Positions 45,845-54,653 of a DNA stretch of 64,000 nucleotides are shown here, in pieces. The notes beneath the pieces were generated by a model that was not told the origin of the DNA, searched no databases, and was given only the letters and a program-made list of their open reading frames with translations. This DNA comes from Kordiimonas aquimaris (GTDB lineage Bacteria; Pseudomonadota; Alphaproteobacteria; Sphingomonadales; Kordiimonadaceae): the NCBI RefSeq assembly GCF_025574485.1, contig NZ_JAOBPO010000002.1:374501-438500 (forward strand), given 5' to 3'. How positions within the stretch are numbered: position 1 is the first letter of the stretch; every line of letters starts with the position of its first letter. Both the position numbers and the translations under genes were made by a program.

Positions 45845-47661
45845 TATTCTACAGTTACGGATTTGGCGAGGTTGCGCGGCATATCAACGTCAGTGCCTTT
45901 TTCTACCGCTGCGTGGTACGATAATAATTGTACAGGCAAAGCATAGAGAATGGGCGTGATCAAATCACCGCCTGACGGCATGGTAAAGTGTGCCAGCATG
46001 CCTTCATGGTTTGCGGCAGCATCGTCCGAGAACAGCACCACTTTTCCTTTGCGCGCCATGATTTCCTGCAGATTGGATACGGTTTTTTCAGCTAATGCGT
46101 CGTTGGGGGCAATACCAATAACTGGTACGTTTTCATCAATCAGCGCGATTGGGCCGTGTTTTAACTCGCCTGCGGCATAGCCTTCAGCGTGAATATAGCT
46201 GATTTCTTTCAGTTTCAGCGCGCCTTCCATTGCGATAGGGAAATGAATGCCGCGCCCAACAAACAATATGTCGCGTGCATTTGAAATTTTGGCAGCTATG
46301 GCTGCAATTTCCTCGTCGCCAGCCAGAATTTGCGCCATCAGCTTTGGTGTGCGTTCAAGCTCGCTTACATAGGCTGTTACGGCATCATCATCAATTTGCC
46401 CTTTTGCTTTAGCGAGAGCAACCGAGAAGGCGGCCAAAACGGCGAGCTGGCACGTAAATGCCTTTGTGCTGGCCACCCCAATTTCAGGTCCAGCGTGAAT
46501 AGGCATAACAAGGTCGGCTTCGCGTGCCATTGACGAGCCCGTTACGTTAACGATAACGGCGATGTGCTGGCCTGCGTCTTTCGCGTGTCTAAGTGCGGCA
46601 AGTGTGTCCATCGTTTCGCCGGATTGCGATATGAAGATTGCAAGCCCACCGTCCTGATAAACCGGATCACGGTAGCGAAATTCGCTTGCAATATCTACCT
46701 CAACAGGCACACGTGCTATTTTCTCAATCCAGTAACGCGCCACCTGTGCCGCGTAAAAGCTGGTGCCGCATGCAACAAGTGTAATTTTAGGCACTGTAGC
46801 TAAATCAAACGGCATGTCAGGCAGGTTGATGGTGCCTGCGTTGGGGTCCAGATAGCGCCCCAGAACCTGTGCCACCACGGTTGGTTGTTCAAAAATTTCC
46901 TTCTGCATGAAGTGGCGGTGATTGCCCTTGTCAATCATGGTTGCCGCTACCTGGCTGATGGTTCCCGCGCGTTTGACAGGGTTGTTGTTGCGGTCGAAGG
47001 TCTTTACTTCATTCCGGGTTACTTCAACCCAGTCACCTTCTTCCAGATAGATCAACCGGTTTGACAGACTTGCAAGTGCCATCGCATCTGAACCAAGGTA
47101 ATTCTCACCTGTGCCAAGCCCAACAACGAGGGGGCTGCCCTCGCGCGCACCAAACATCAGGTCATCATTGCCGCTGATCAGTACACAAAGAGCAAATGCG
47201 CCTTGCAAACGGCCAAGCGTGGTTTGAAAAGCATCGCGCGGGCTTAGGCCTTCAGCCAAATACTGGGTGATTAAGCGGGTCACCACTTCAGTGTCAGTTT
47301 CGCCTTCAAAGGAAACAGCTTTGGCTGTTAGCTCAGCCTTCAATGATTTGAAATTTTCGATGATGCCGTTGTGCACAACAGCCACGGTGTCTGTCATGTG
47401 GGGGTGCGCATTGGTGACAGTAGGTTGCCCGTGTGTTGCCCAGCGGGTATGACCAATGCCGCTGTTGCCAGCCAGCGGTTCACTTGCAAGCGCAGCATCC
47501 AGTGCAGACAATTTGCCAGGCGCACGCCGCCGATCCAGAATTCCGTCATCAAGTGTTGCAACACCTGCGGAATCGTAACCGCGGTATTCTAGCCTGCGCA
47601 GGCTTTCCATTAATCGTGGAACTGCAGGACTATTACCTAGAATGCCAATGATGCCGCACAT
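45844..47661 (-). CDS. glmS: Glutamine-fructose-6-phosphate aminotransferase (isomerizing)
   Basis: 605 aa. The N-terminal glutaminase starts MCGIIGILG, with catalytic Cys2, and has LEYRGYDSAGVA and GHTRWATHG. Two SIS isomerase domains follow (LVACGTSFYAAQVARYW, SQSGETMDTLAALRHAK, FVGRGIHFPIAMEGALKLKE-type) and the family's closing PRNLAKSVTVE. It makes glucosamine 6-phosphate for peptidoglycan and LPS. It begins 3 bp after glmU, an operon seen in many bacteria. No glmS ribozyme or other 5' element is visible in the short gap. Confidence 0.98.
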   Translation of the reverse strand: MCGIIGILGNSPAVPRLMESLRRLEYRGYDSAGVATLDDGILDRRRAPGKLSALDAALASEPLAGNSGIGHTRWATHGQPTVTNAHPHMTDTVAVVHNGIIENFKSLKAELTAKAVSFEGETDTEVVTRLITQYLAEGLSPRDAFQTTLGRLQGAFALCVLISGNDDLMFGAREGSPLVVGLGTGENYLGSDAMALASLSNRLIYLEEGDWVEVTRNEVKTFDRNNNPVKRAGTISQVAATMIDKGNHRHFMQKEIFEQPTVVAQVLGRYLDPNAGTINLPDMPFDLATVPKITLVACGTSFYAAQVARYWIEKIARVPVEVDIASEFRYRDPVYQDGGLAIFISQSGETMDTLAALRHAKDAGQHIAVIVNVTGSSMAREADLVMPIHAGPEIGVASTKAFTCQLAVLAAFSVALAKAKGQIDDDAVTAYVSELERTPKLMAQILAGDEEIAAIAAKISNARDILFVGRGIHFPIAMEGALKLKEISYIHAEGYAAGELKHGPIALIDENVPVIGIAPNDALAEKTVSNLQEIMARKGKVVLFSDDAAANHEGMLAHFTMPSGGDLITPILYALPVQLLSYHAAVEKGTDVDMPRNLAKSVTVE

Positions 47662-47664
47662 AGC

Positions 47665-49032
47665 TTAGCCCTCTTTCTTGTCACTGGTGTTATTCTTTTC
47701 CGCCTTTTCCGCTGCTTTTTCAGATCGGAATTTAGCTGCATACCCTTTTATGTCACGCTGCTTGGCACGAGACACGGCAAGCGCGTCAGAAGGTACGTCT
47801 TTTGTAATGACGCTGCCAGCACCAACAATAACACCTGCGCCAATATTGACAGGTGCAACTAGGGCGCTGTTTGAGCCAATGAATGCGCCAGCGCCTATAT
47901 TTGTTTGGTATTTCAAGAAACCATCATAGTTGCAGGTGATTGTACCTGCGCCGATATTGGCCTCTGCGCCGACCGTTGCATCGCCTATATATGTGAGATG
48001 GCTAACTTTCACACCGCGATCAAGCTTCGCTTTCTTGATCTCAACAAAGTTACCGATTTTTGAGCCTGCACCAATGTCTGCGCCAGGGCGCAAGCGAGCA
48101 TATGGGCCGACACTGGCATCTTCATGAATGGTTGCACCCTCAAGGTGGGTAAATGCTTTTATGGTAACACCGTCAGCCACAGTGACACCGGGGCCAAATA
48201 CTACACTAGGTTCAATTGTCACATCACGACCAATGACTGTGTCATGGCTGAAGAACACCGTTTCCGGCGCCATAAGTGTGACACCGCTCTCCATTGCGTT
48301 TATGCGTGCCAGTGCCTGAAATGCGGCTTCTGCAGCGGCGAGGTCGATACGGCTGTTCACACCCATAACGTCGTGCTCTGCTGCTGTCACGACAGTGCTG
48401 GTTGCGCCGTCATCGCGGGCAATTTCAACTAAATCTGTCAGATAATACTCGCCAGCCGCGTTATTGTTATCTAGTGCCTCGAGCCATGTTGCGGCTTTGT
48501 CACCAGCAATAAGCATCATGCCCGAGTTGCAGAGTGTAACAGCACGTTCAGTTTCATTTGCATCTTTAAACTCAACGATTCTGGCCAAGGAACCATCTTC
48601 ATCAGTGATCAAGCGACCATAGGCGCCCGGAACACTCGCTTCAAAGCCGAGCACAACCAAAGAAGCACTCTCTCTTGCAGCCTGCATAGCTTCCATCACA
48701 GAAAGTGGCACAAAGGGAACATCGCCGTATAGTACAAGCAAATCACCAGAAAAGCCGTTGAGTGCAGGTAGCGCCATCTGCACGGCATGGCCTGTACCAA
48801 ACTGTTCTGTTTGTAAGGCAAACTCAACATCATCAATGGCAGACCGCAGTTGTTCCGCGCGGTCGCCGACCACGAGGATTTTCTTGGACGGGGCAAGTGC
48901 GTCAACCGTATCAAGCAAATGCATGATCATCGGCTTGCCTGCGATCGGGTGTAAAACCTTGTGCAAGTTGGAGCGCATGCGTGTGCCCTTGCCAGCTGCA
49001 AGAACAATTGCCGCAAGAGGGGTGCTAGCCAT
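47665..49032 (-). CDS. glmU: Bifunctional UDP-N-acetylglucosamine pyrophosphorylase/glucosamine-1-phosphate N-acetyltransferase
   Basis: 455 aa from ATG 49032 with GAGGTG six bases upstream; a GTG three codons earlier is the alternative. The N-terminal uridylyltransferase has IVLAAGKGTRMRSNLHKVLH and LLVLYGDVPF. The C-terminal half is a left-handed beta helix of hexapeptide repeats (VTVADGVTIKAFTHLEGA onward), with FVEIKKAKLDRGVK and NIGAGTITCNYDGF carrying acetyltransferase residues. It makes UDP-GlcNAc; upstream of glmS in an operon. Confidence 0.98.
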   Translation of the reverse strand: MASTPLAAIVLAAGKGTRMRSNLHKVLHPIAGKPMIMHLLDTVDALAPSKKILVVGDRAEQLRSAIDDVEFALQTEQFGTGHAVQMALPALNGFSGDLLVLYGDVPFVPLSVMEAMQAARESASLVVLGFEASVPGAYGRLITDEDGSLARIVEFKDANETERAVTLCNSGMMLIAGDKAATWLEALDNNNAAGEYYLTDLVEIARDDGATSTVVTAAEHDVMGVNSRIDLAAAEAAFQALARINAMESGVTLMAPETVFFSHDTVIGRDVTIEPSVVFGPGVTVADGVTIKAFTHLEGATIHEDASVGPYARLRPGADIGAGSKIGNFVEIKKAKLDRGVKVSHLTYIGDATVGAEANIGAGTITCNYDGFLKYQTNIGAGAFIGSNSALVAPVNIGAGVIVGAGSVITKDVPSDALAVSRAKQRDIKGYAAKFRSEKAAEKAEKNNTSDKKEG

Positions 49033-49176
49033 AAATTTCACCTCATCGTGGTGTTTATACCTGTACGCCGGTTACGACCATGTGCCACCGCATGTGTGCC
49101 ACCATAGCGTTTTCAGCAGCATTTCAAATAGAATTGTTGATATTTTTATGCGTATTCAGGCACATAGACTTTTGGT

Positions 49177-50223
49177 TCAAGCATCAAAATCGGTCATTTC
49201 GCTTGCCTTTATCAGGTGCCAGCTTGATTTGCTGCCCTTGTGTTTTGCAACTTTGTCCTTTCGCCGCCAGAAGGTTTTTAAGGCGTGGTTTTTTAAGTGA
49301 GCAACGAACCTGAATGGCAATCCAGGAAACGGATTAAACGGGTTCGGTCTGTTGTAGGCCCATATTTCGAGACGAGAAGAGCCGCTTTCAGCCATGCCTC
49401 GGCCATGAAAGCCGTTTGTGTTGGCAATAACGAGTGTGCCTGCAGATACGCACACACCTGTTGAGTCGGGAAGCCCCATTGCCTTCAGGTCTTCGGCGCT
49501 GGCTCTGAATGATCCTTTTTCAGAGTAACCATCAGGGTTTGATGCGGCACTACAAGATCGTTGATACTCCCACTTTATCCGCTTCGTTGTTAAGCGCTGT
49601 GAACCAGGCACATAAGTAAATGGTCCTTTCTCAGGCGTTACATCCTCAAGAAAAAGCCACGCTTTCATTGTGGGGTGAAATGTGTCGGCGTGCATGGTCT
49701 TTTGTGGATCTTGTTTTCCAGCGTGGAAGCCGTTGCGGATACGCTGAACGTAAAGCAAAGGTATGGAAAATGTTGCGGCACCGTAGCGGAGCGCATTAAT
49801 GAGCGCGTTGGAGTAGCAAAGATTTTTCAACATCGGTTTGCCGTGCAGCGCACTGGTATCAAGTAGGATGCGCTGCGTGTCAGTATTGCCCTGTGTCATT
49901 GCGCGGGTTTCCCTGGCGTGGGTTTTTATTTCCTCACGAATGGCTTGCACAACTGATGTGTCCAGAAAGTCTGGAATGATGACAAAGCCATTTGTGTGAA
50001 AGTCTTTTCGATAAGAGCGTTTAAGCAAAGGGGACAGCAACCACCAGCGTAACCATGTTATCCCTCTGGCGATGAAGACACGGCTGATATGTAAACCTAG
50101 ACGATTGAGAAGTTTGGCGCCTATAACGGGATTGTCTTTGAAGGACTTTGCAGTGGTCAGCAAGGCAAGTATCCATATTGGCCACATCCAGAATTTTATT
50201 ATTCTGTATTTTGGCTTTGGCAA
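49177..50223 (-). CDS. Phytanoyl-CoA dioxygenase (PhyH)-family protein
   Basis: 348 aa from TTG 50223, with AAGGA seven bases upstream; no ATG fits. Residues about 11-27 are hydrophobic and may anchor it to the membrane. The oxygenase domain (about 75-300) has RKDFHTNGFVIIPDFLD, the iron-binding HxD in TMHADTFHP (His178, Asp180), TPEKGPFTYVPGSQRL and the distal His273 in GFHGRG, with Arg284 for 2-oxoglutarate. Non-heme iron hydroxylase; the substrate, possibly a lipid, is unknown. It is 145 bp from glmU, in the same direction but probably separate. Confidence 0.88.
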   Translation of the reverse strand: MPKPKYRIIKFWMWPIWILALLTTAKSFKDNPVIGAKLLNRLGLHISRVFIARGITWLRWWLLSPLLKRSYRKDFHTNGFVIIPDFLDTSVVQAIREEIKTHARETRAMTQGNTDTQRILLDTSALHGKPMLKNLCYSNALINALRYGAATFSIPLLYVQRIRNGFHAGKQDPQKTMHADTFHPTMKAWLFLEDVTPEKGPFTYVPGSQRLTTKRIKWEYQRSCSAASNPDGYSEKGSFRASAEDLKAMGLPDSTGVCVSAGTLVIANTNGFHGRGMAESGSSRLEIWAYNRPNPFNPFPGLPFRFVAHLKNHALKTFWRRKDKVAKHKGSKSSWHLIKASEMTDFDA

Positions 50224-50722
50224 TGGCTTGTCCTTCTTCTTAAATACTGTAACAAATACTGATCTAGTATATCGTTATTATTATGTGAAATCGAACTTAA
50301 TTAAGTGCGTTTTATCGCAGCAGTCGTTCAAAATATACCGAAATCTTAGCAAGAAAATTCAAAAAATAATTTCAGGTAAAATGTAGCCAATTGCCTGATT
50401 TTATGAGGCTTGTGTATTTGACTCACTTACTATCCAAAGGTGTAAACGTACCGATGAATCAACTATTTTATACCCGTTAAGCGTTTTATTTGCTACATTA
50501 GGGGGAGTTACGTACATTCTTAAGTAGTGTGACAGGACATTTGTCATCGCATGGTTGAGTTTGGAGTGTGCACGGAGTTGGTATTAAGACTGAGATTTTT
50601 TGCTTTATTTGGGTCAACATTTTTTATCCATAAAAATGCAAAGTAAATCGACGGGACAATACGGAACGTAGCAGAACAGTCAAAAGAATTGGCGACCTGC
50701 GTTCTCTCGTTGGGGGACATAT
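50224..50722. other. Intergenic region upstream of the histidine kinase
   Basis: 499 bp, AT-rich, divergent promoters expected. I see no gene. TTGCTA (50490-50495) and TACATT (50513-50518) at 17-bp spacing make a possible but weak sigma-70 promoter for the kinase. An inverted repeat TGACA (50530-50534) / TGTCA (50542-50546) lies just downstream and could be an operator. Confidence 0.45.
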
Positions 50723-51892
50723 ATGCCATATTGGTATGCTGAGCTTTTTTTCTTTGCGCTATTGGTCTTCACGCCAGTTGCGATCATTGTTGAATGCGGT
50801 GGGAATAAAGCTCTGGTGCGTAAACATATCCACATGCTTTGCGGTTGTGGGTTACTTGCTATGTCTACAGGCCTCGATTTCGCGGCACATGCTTTGGCGT
50901 GGGATGCTCTTCAATCAGTATATGGTCGTATAGCTATTATGGCTCTTGGCTTTCTTCCAGGATCAATCCTGATTGCCATGGGCGTAATGCGCTGGATAAA
51001 GCTTACGTCTGGTTTATCAGACGAAGTTGCGCGCCGCAAAACTGCGGAAACAGAACTGCGGCACTTAACGCAAAAACTTAAGAAGACAGCAGACGAAGCA
51101 GCCAAGGCTAATCAGGACAAAAGTGATTTCCTTGCAAACATGAGTCATGAGCTGCGTACACCATTAAATGCCATTATCGGTTTTACTGAGCTGATGGAAG
51201 CTGAGGCTTTTGGCAAGCTGGGTGCGCCCGAGTATAAAGAATATCTGAACATTGTTAATGAAAGTGGGCAGCAGCTTCTGGATGTGATCGGTGATTTGCT
51301 TGACCTCAGTAAGATACAGGCTGGCCGCATGATCCTGCGTGAAGAAAATGTGGATCTGGTCAATATTTTGCAGCAATGCGCAGCACTTAAGCACGAAGAA
51401 GCGAGCAAAAAATCAGTTAAAATTAGCGTCTCATGTAACCATCGCATCAGCCTTATTGCAGATACGCGGATGATCCGTCAGGTAACGCTTAATCTGTTAA
51501 CTAATGCCATCAGTCATAGCGAGGCCGGGCAGCATATCAGGATGTCAGCGCACGTGACCAAAGATCATCAGGTAGTGATGCTTGTGGAAGATAATGGAAA
51601 TGGTATGACCAGTGCTGATATTGAGCGCGCCACGATGCCATTTGGCCATGGCGATAGTTTGATTACGCGCTCCCACGAAAGGGCTGCGCTTGGTCTGTCG
51701 CTTGTGAATACGTTTGTTGAATTGCATGAAGGCATATTGATGATCGACTCCAAACGCGGCGCCGGCACATTGGTTACCGTTAAGTTTCCAACACATCGCG
51801 CACTGACTGATGAACAATCAGCACAAGCAGATGAAGAAAGTGAAGAGGCTGTTACTGAACAGCTTGATGCTGGCAATGTGGCCATGAACTAA
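50723..51892 (+). CDS. Membrane sensor histidine kinase
   Basis: 389 aa. Three hydrophobic segments (about 6-25, 38-58, 66-92) form a small membrane sensor, followed by a coiled coil (98-135). HisKA: FLANMSHELRTPLNAIIGF with phospho-acceptor His142. HATPase: N box VTLNLLTNAISHS, G1 VEDNGNGMT, F-like MPFGHGDS, G2 ALGLSLVN. The C-terminal ~30 residues are acidic and disordered. No response regulator gene is adjacent, so it is an orphan or partners in trans. Similar kinases in alphaproteobacteria act on PleC/DivJ-type pathways, but that is inference. Confidence 0.93.
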   Translation: MPYWYAELFFFALLVFTPVAIIVECGGNKALVRKHIHMLCGCGLLAMSTGLDFAAHALAWDALQSVYGRIAIMALGFLPGSILIAMGVMRWIKLTSGLSDEVARRKTAETELRHLTQKLKKTADEAAKANQDKSDFLANMSHELRTPLNAIIGFTELMEAEAFGKLGAPEYKEYLNIVNESGQQLLDVIGDLLDLSKIQAGRMILREENVDLVNILQQCAALKHEEASKKSVKISVSCNHRISLIADTRMIRQVTLNLLTNAISHSEAGQHIRMSAHVTKDHQVVMLVEDNGNGMTSADIERATMPFGHGDSLITRSHERAALGLSLVNTFVELHEGILMIDSKRGAGTLVTVKFPTHRALTDEQSAQADEESEEAVTEQLDAGNVAMN

Positions 51893-51924
51893 TCACTTAA
51901 TAACGCAGGTTGTCTCCTAAAGAA

Positions 51925-51954
51925 AGCGCCGCACATAATGTGCAGCGCTTTTTT
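51925..51954 (+). terminator. Rho-independent terminator after the histidine kinase
   Basis: AGCGC-C-GCAC, loop ATAAT, GTGC-A-GCGCT, then six T. Strong stem with one C/A mismatch, located about 30 bp after the stop. The convergent S10 peptidase gene ends at 51974. Confidence 0.9.
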
Positions 51955-51973
51955 ATGCTGTATCGACAGTGCA

Positions 51974-53500
51974 CTACTGCTTGTCGTTTTCCTGAATGAA
52001 GGTGCGAATATCTTTCAGAAATTGTAATCTTGATGGCTCATGAACATACATCATGTGCCCAGCTTCATAATATGTGAACTCAACACGCTCTTTCACAATA
52101 TCAACTTCTGCTAGTGCGTTTTCCGCTCCGAAAAACGGCGTCGCAAAATCATAGTAGCCTTGGGTAACAAGAACACGCATGTCTTTGTTGCGGCGCATCG
52201 TTTTACCAAGGTACGGGATCACGTTGATAAAGCGCCCGCCGTTTGGCAAATCTTTGCCCCAAACGTTCCAGTTCCATTTGAAACGTTTTGCAGCACGCGC
52301 AGACATATTGTATTCGCGGTTTTCAATTTCCACATCCATGAAGTTGCGCAAATGATCGTTGATTGCCACGTTAAATGCATTGCCGGATGCGTATGAAAAA
52401 GGGTCGCCCATAAAGAATTCGCCAGCAGCGTCTGGTTCTTCGCCCAAATAACGACTGTCCAACCGGCCAACAACTTTACCTTCATCGCGCATCAGCTCTT
52501 TGAAGAAACGAAACACATGCACTCGCATGTTTGCGGCTTTAAGGTATGACTTCTTCAATCCGGTATAATTATGCAACTTATCAATGATGGCAGCTTGGCG
52601 TGCATCATCCATTCTCGTGCCTTCAATCAGTGCAGTTGCATATTCAGTGCGCGCAAACGTCCGGACTTCATCAAGAAATGTTTCCAAATTTTCTGGTTTG
52701 TTTGGTAGCTTGTTATGATACCACGCTGTTGCTGCAAAGCTTGGCAAGAATGAGACATAGCCCATGATGCTACCATCCTGAATTCGGCTGTTTTGGTAGT
52801 CCAGAACAGCAGAGATCAGCATGATCCCGTTCAGCCCAATATTGTGTTTGTTGGTTAGCTCGTCAGCCATGATGGAAGCACGCACTGTGCCGTAACTTTC
52901 ACCCGCTATAAATTTGGGGCTATTCCACCGGTTATTATCCACGATCCATTGTCGAACAAATTTTGCAACTGACTCTGCGTCTTCCAGCACGCCCCAATGT
53001 TTGCGAGGGTCATTATCGTCGATTGAACGACTAAGGCCTGTACCTATGGGATCAATGAAAACGAGATCAGATACATCCAGAATGGTCTCTGGGTTATTCA
53101 CAACATCATATGGTGGCGCGCCGTCATCATCTGGGTCAGAAGGAATAACCACACGCTTTGGCCCGAACACGCCCATATGCAGCCACATGGATGCAGAGCT
53201 TGGCCCACCGTTAAAGATGAAAGTAACCGGACGCGTTGTTGGGTCTGTTACGCCTTCCTTGATGTAAGCCATTGAGAAATAGGCTGCTTCAGGTTCACCG
53301 TCACTGCCACGCAGAAACGTATCACCTGCAACGGTGCGGTAACTAACGCTATTTCCGTCAAAGCGGCCTGATTTTTTGGTAACAAATTGAATTGGCTCAT
53401 CCGTATCAATTTCCGGATTACCATATTTGTCAGATTGCATTGCCCAACTGGTTGCACTGACGATAAGTGCGGCTGCGATGCCTGCGACTATGTTTCTCAT
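51974..53500 (-). CDS. Exported S10-family serine carboxypeptidase
   Basis: 508 aa with a signal peptide (cleavage near SWAMQ, about 20). Peptidase S10 signatures: TFIFNGGPSSASMWLHMG (about 93-110), VFIDPIGTGLS and the nucleophile elbow AGESYGT (Ser202); late in the chain VLVTQGYYDFATPF holds the Asp and AGHMMYVHEP the His. It removes C-terminal residues from peptides, probably in the periplasm, supplying amino acids. The LysR gene follows 70 bp away on the same strand, so it lies upstream of this gene; co-transcription is possible. Confidence 0.93.
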   Translation of the reverse strand: MRNIVAGIAAALIVSATSWAMQSDKYGNPEIDTDEPIQFVTKKSGRFDGNSVSYRTVAGDTFLRGSDGEPEAAYFSMAYIKEGVTDPTTRPVTFIFNGGPSSASMWLHMGVFGPKRVVIPSDPDDDGAPPYDVVNNPETILDVSDLVFIDPIGTGLSRSIDDNDPRKHWGVLEDAESVAKFVRQWIVDNNRWNSPKFIAGESYGTVRASIMADELTNKHNIGLNGIMLISAVLDYQNSRIQDGSIMGYVSFLPSFAATAWYHNKLPNKPENLETFLDEVRTFARTEYATALIEGTRMDDARQAAIIDKLHNYTGLKKSYLKAANMRVHVFRFFKELMRDEGKVVGRLDSRYLGEEPDAAGEFFMGDPFSYASGNAFNVAINDHLRNFMDVEIENREYNMSARAAKRFKWNWNVWGKDLPNGGRFINVIPYLGKTMRRNKDMRVLVTQGYYDFATPFFGAENALAEVDIVKERVEFTYYEAGHMMYVHEPSRLQFLKDIRTFIQENDKQ

Positions 53501-53570
53501 ATCATCCCCTCCCTCAATCGAAACTTAAGCTATCTGAGCAGTGATCAACAAGGTTGTAAAGGGGTGTGCT

Positions 53571-54467
53571 CTAACGCTCACCAACAAGTGTGCGGCGCTC
53601 TGATGCAACAACGGTTTTCAGGAATTGTATCAGGCGTTCCATATGGGGCTCATGTACCATATCGGCGTGAACGGTTAACCATAGTTCACGAATCACAGAT
53701 ATTTCTCGCGGCAAAACGGTCGTAAGCACAGGCATCATATCACCTACGAAGCAGGGTAACAGAGCGAGACCCAACCCTGTGGCTGCTGCGTTTGCCTGAC
53801 CGGTAACATTAGTGGTGCGAAATACCACATGAGGTGCGCCAATCTTCTTGTCCAGCATTTGCAGCTGTGGCAGTGGTAGCAGGTCATCGACATACCAGAT
53901 AAACTGGTGATCTTTCAGGTTTGCGGTGCGTACAATTGGCGGGTGGCGTTGAAGGTAGCTGGGTGCTGCGTATAGCCGTAGACGATAATCGCCAATTTTT
54001 TCTGATACAACGCGGCCACGATCTACTTTGGATAGGCTAATGGCTGCGTCCGCCTCGCGCTTGGTCAGCGACATCATGCGTGTTTCAGCAACAAGCTCCA
54101 GCTGAATGCCTGGGTTGTAGCTATGAAAGCTACCGGCTTGCTGCGCAAGAAACTGACTGCCAAATGCTTCCGGTGTTGCTAGCCTCACAGTGCCTTTAGG
54201 GCCAGTTACTGTGGGCGTGATTGCTTCCATCAAGTCACCGGCGCCGTGTTCCATTGTTTCTGCGTGCGATAGCAGGCGCTGACCATCAGCTGTCAGGCGG
54301 TAGCTTCTGTTTGTTCGATCAAATAATGTGATACCCAGTTCGCGTTCCAGTGCAGCGATGCGGCGCGCAACCGTGGTGTGATCCACGCCCAAGCGCAAGG
54401 CTGCCGCAGATAGTTTGCCGCGACGCGCCAACTCTAAAAAGTATCTGAGATCGTTCCAATCGAACAT
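53571..54467 (-). CDS. LysR-family transcriptional regulator
   Basis: 298 aa. N-terminal winged HTH (about 3-62: FDWNDLRYFLELARRGKLSAAALRLGVDHTTVARRIAALE), then a ligand-binding domain. WNDLRYF and VDHTTVARRI are typical of the LysR subgroup often found next to mmsA in alphaproteobacteria. It faces mmsA across a 186-bp region with inverted repeats, so it probably controls the valine-degradation genes, responding to an intermediate of the pathway. Confidence 0.94.
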   Translation of the reverse strand: MFDWNDLRYFLELARRGKLSAAALRLGVDHTTVARRIAALERELGITLFDRTNRSYRLTADGQRLLSHAETMEHGAGDLMEAITPTVTGPKGTVRLATPEAFGSQFLAQQAGSFHSYNPGIQLELVAETRMMSLTKREADAAISLSKVDRGRVVSEKIGDYRLRLYAAPSYLQRHPPIVRTANLKDHQFIWYVDDLLPLPQLQMLDKKIGAPHVVFRTTNVTGQANAAATGLGLALLPCFVGDMMPVLTTVLPREISVIRELWLTVHADMVHEPHMERLIQFLKTVVASERRTLVGER

Positions 54468-54653
54468 ATTTTACTCATTCTTCGTTTGTGCATTTTTGCA
54501 CAAAGAACTATGCAATACTTCTCAGTGACGTGCAATATTGCTTGTTGTATGGTCCGCGTCAGCGCTGGGGGTTAATGATTCTTCCGGTAGACATTATTCA
54601 AAGCACGTGTTGCTGACTATACAGGCGAGGCGTGCATTTCGCGGAGAAAGCAC
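54468..54653. promoter_or_regulatory. LysR-mmsA divergent regulatory region
   Basis: It contains a perfect inverted repeat TTTGTGCA (54485-54492) - TTTT - TGCACAAA (54497-54504), two further TGCAAT half-sites (54511 and 54531) and the palindrome GCAATATTGC (54532-54541). The clustered TGCA sites at 14-20 bp spacing are the arrangement expected of LysR recognition and activation sites. GCGGAGAAAG lies just before ATG 54654 as ribosome-binding site. Confidence 0.7.

Noticed and set aside
50544-50729. Short reverse-strand frame upstream of the histidine kinase
   Set aside because: 61 residues, overlaps the kinase start region and has no ribosome-binding site or recognisable pattern.
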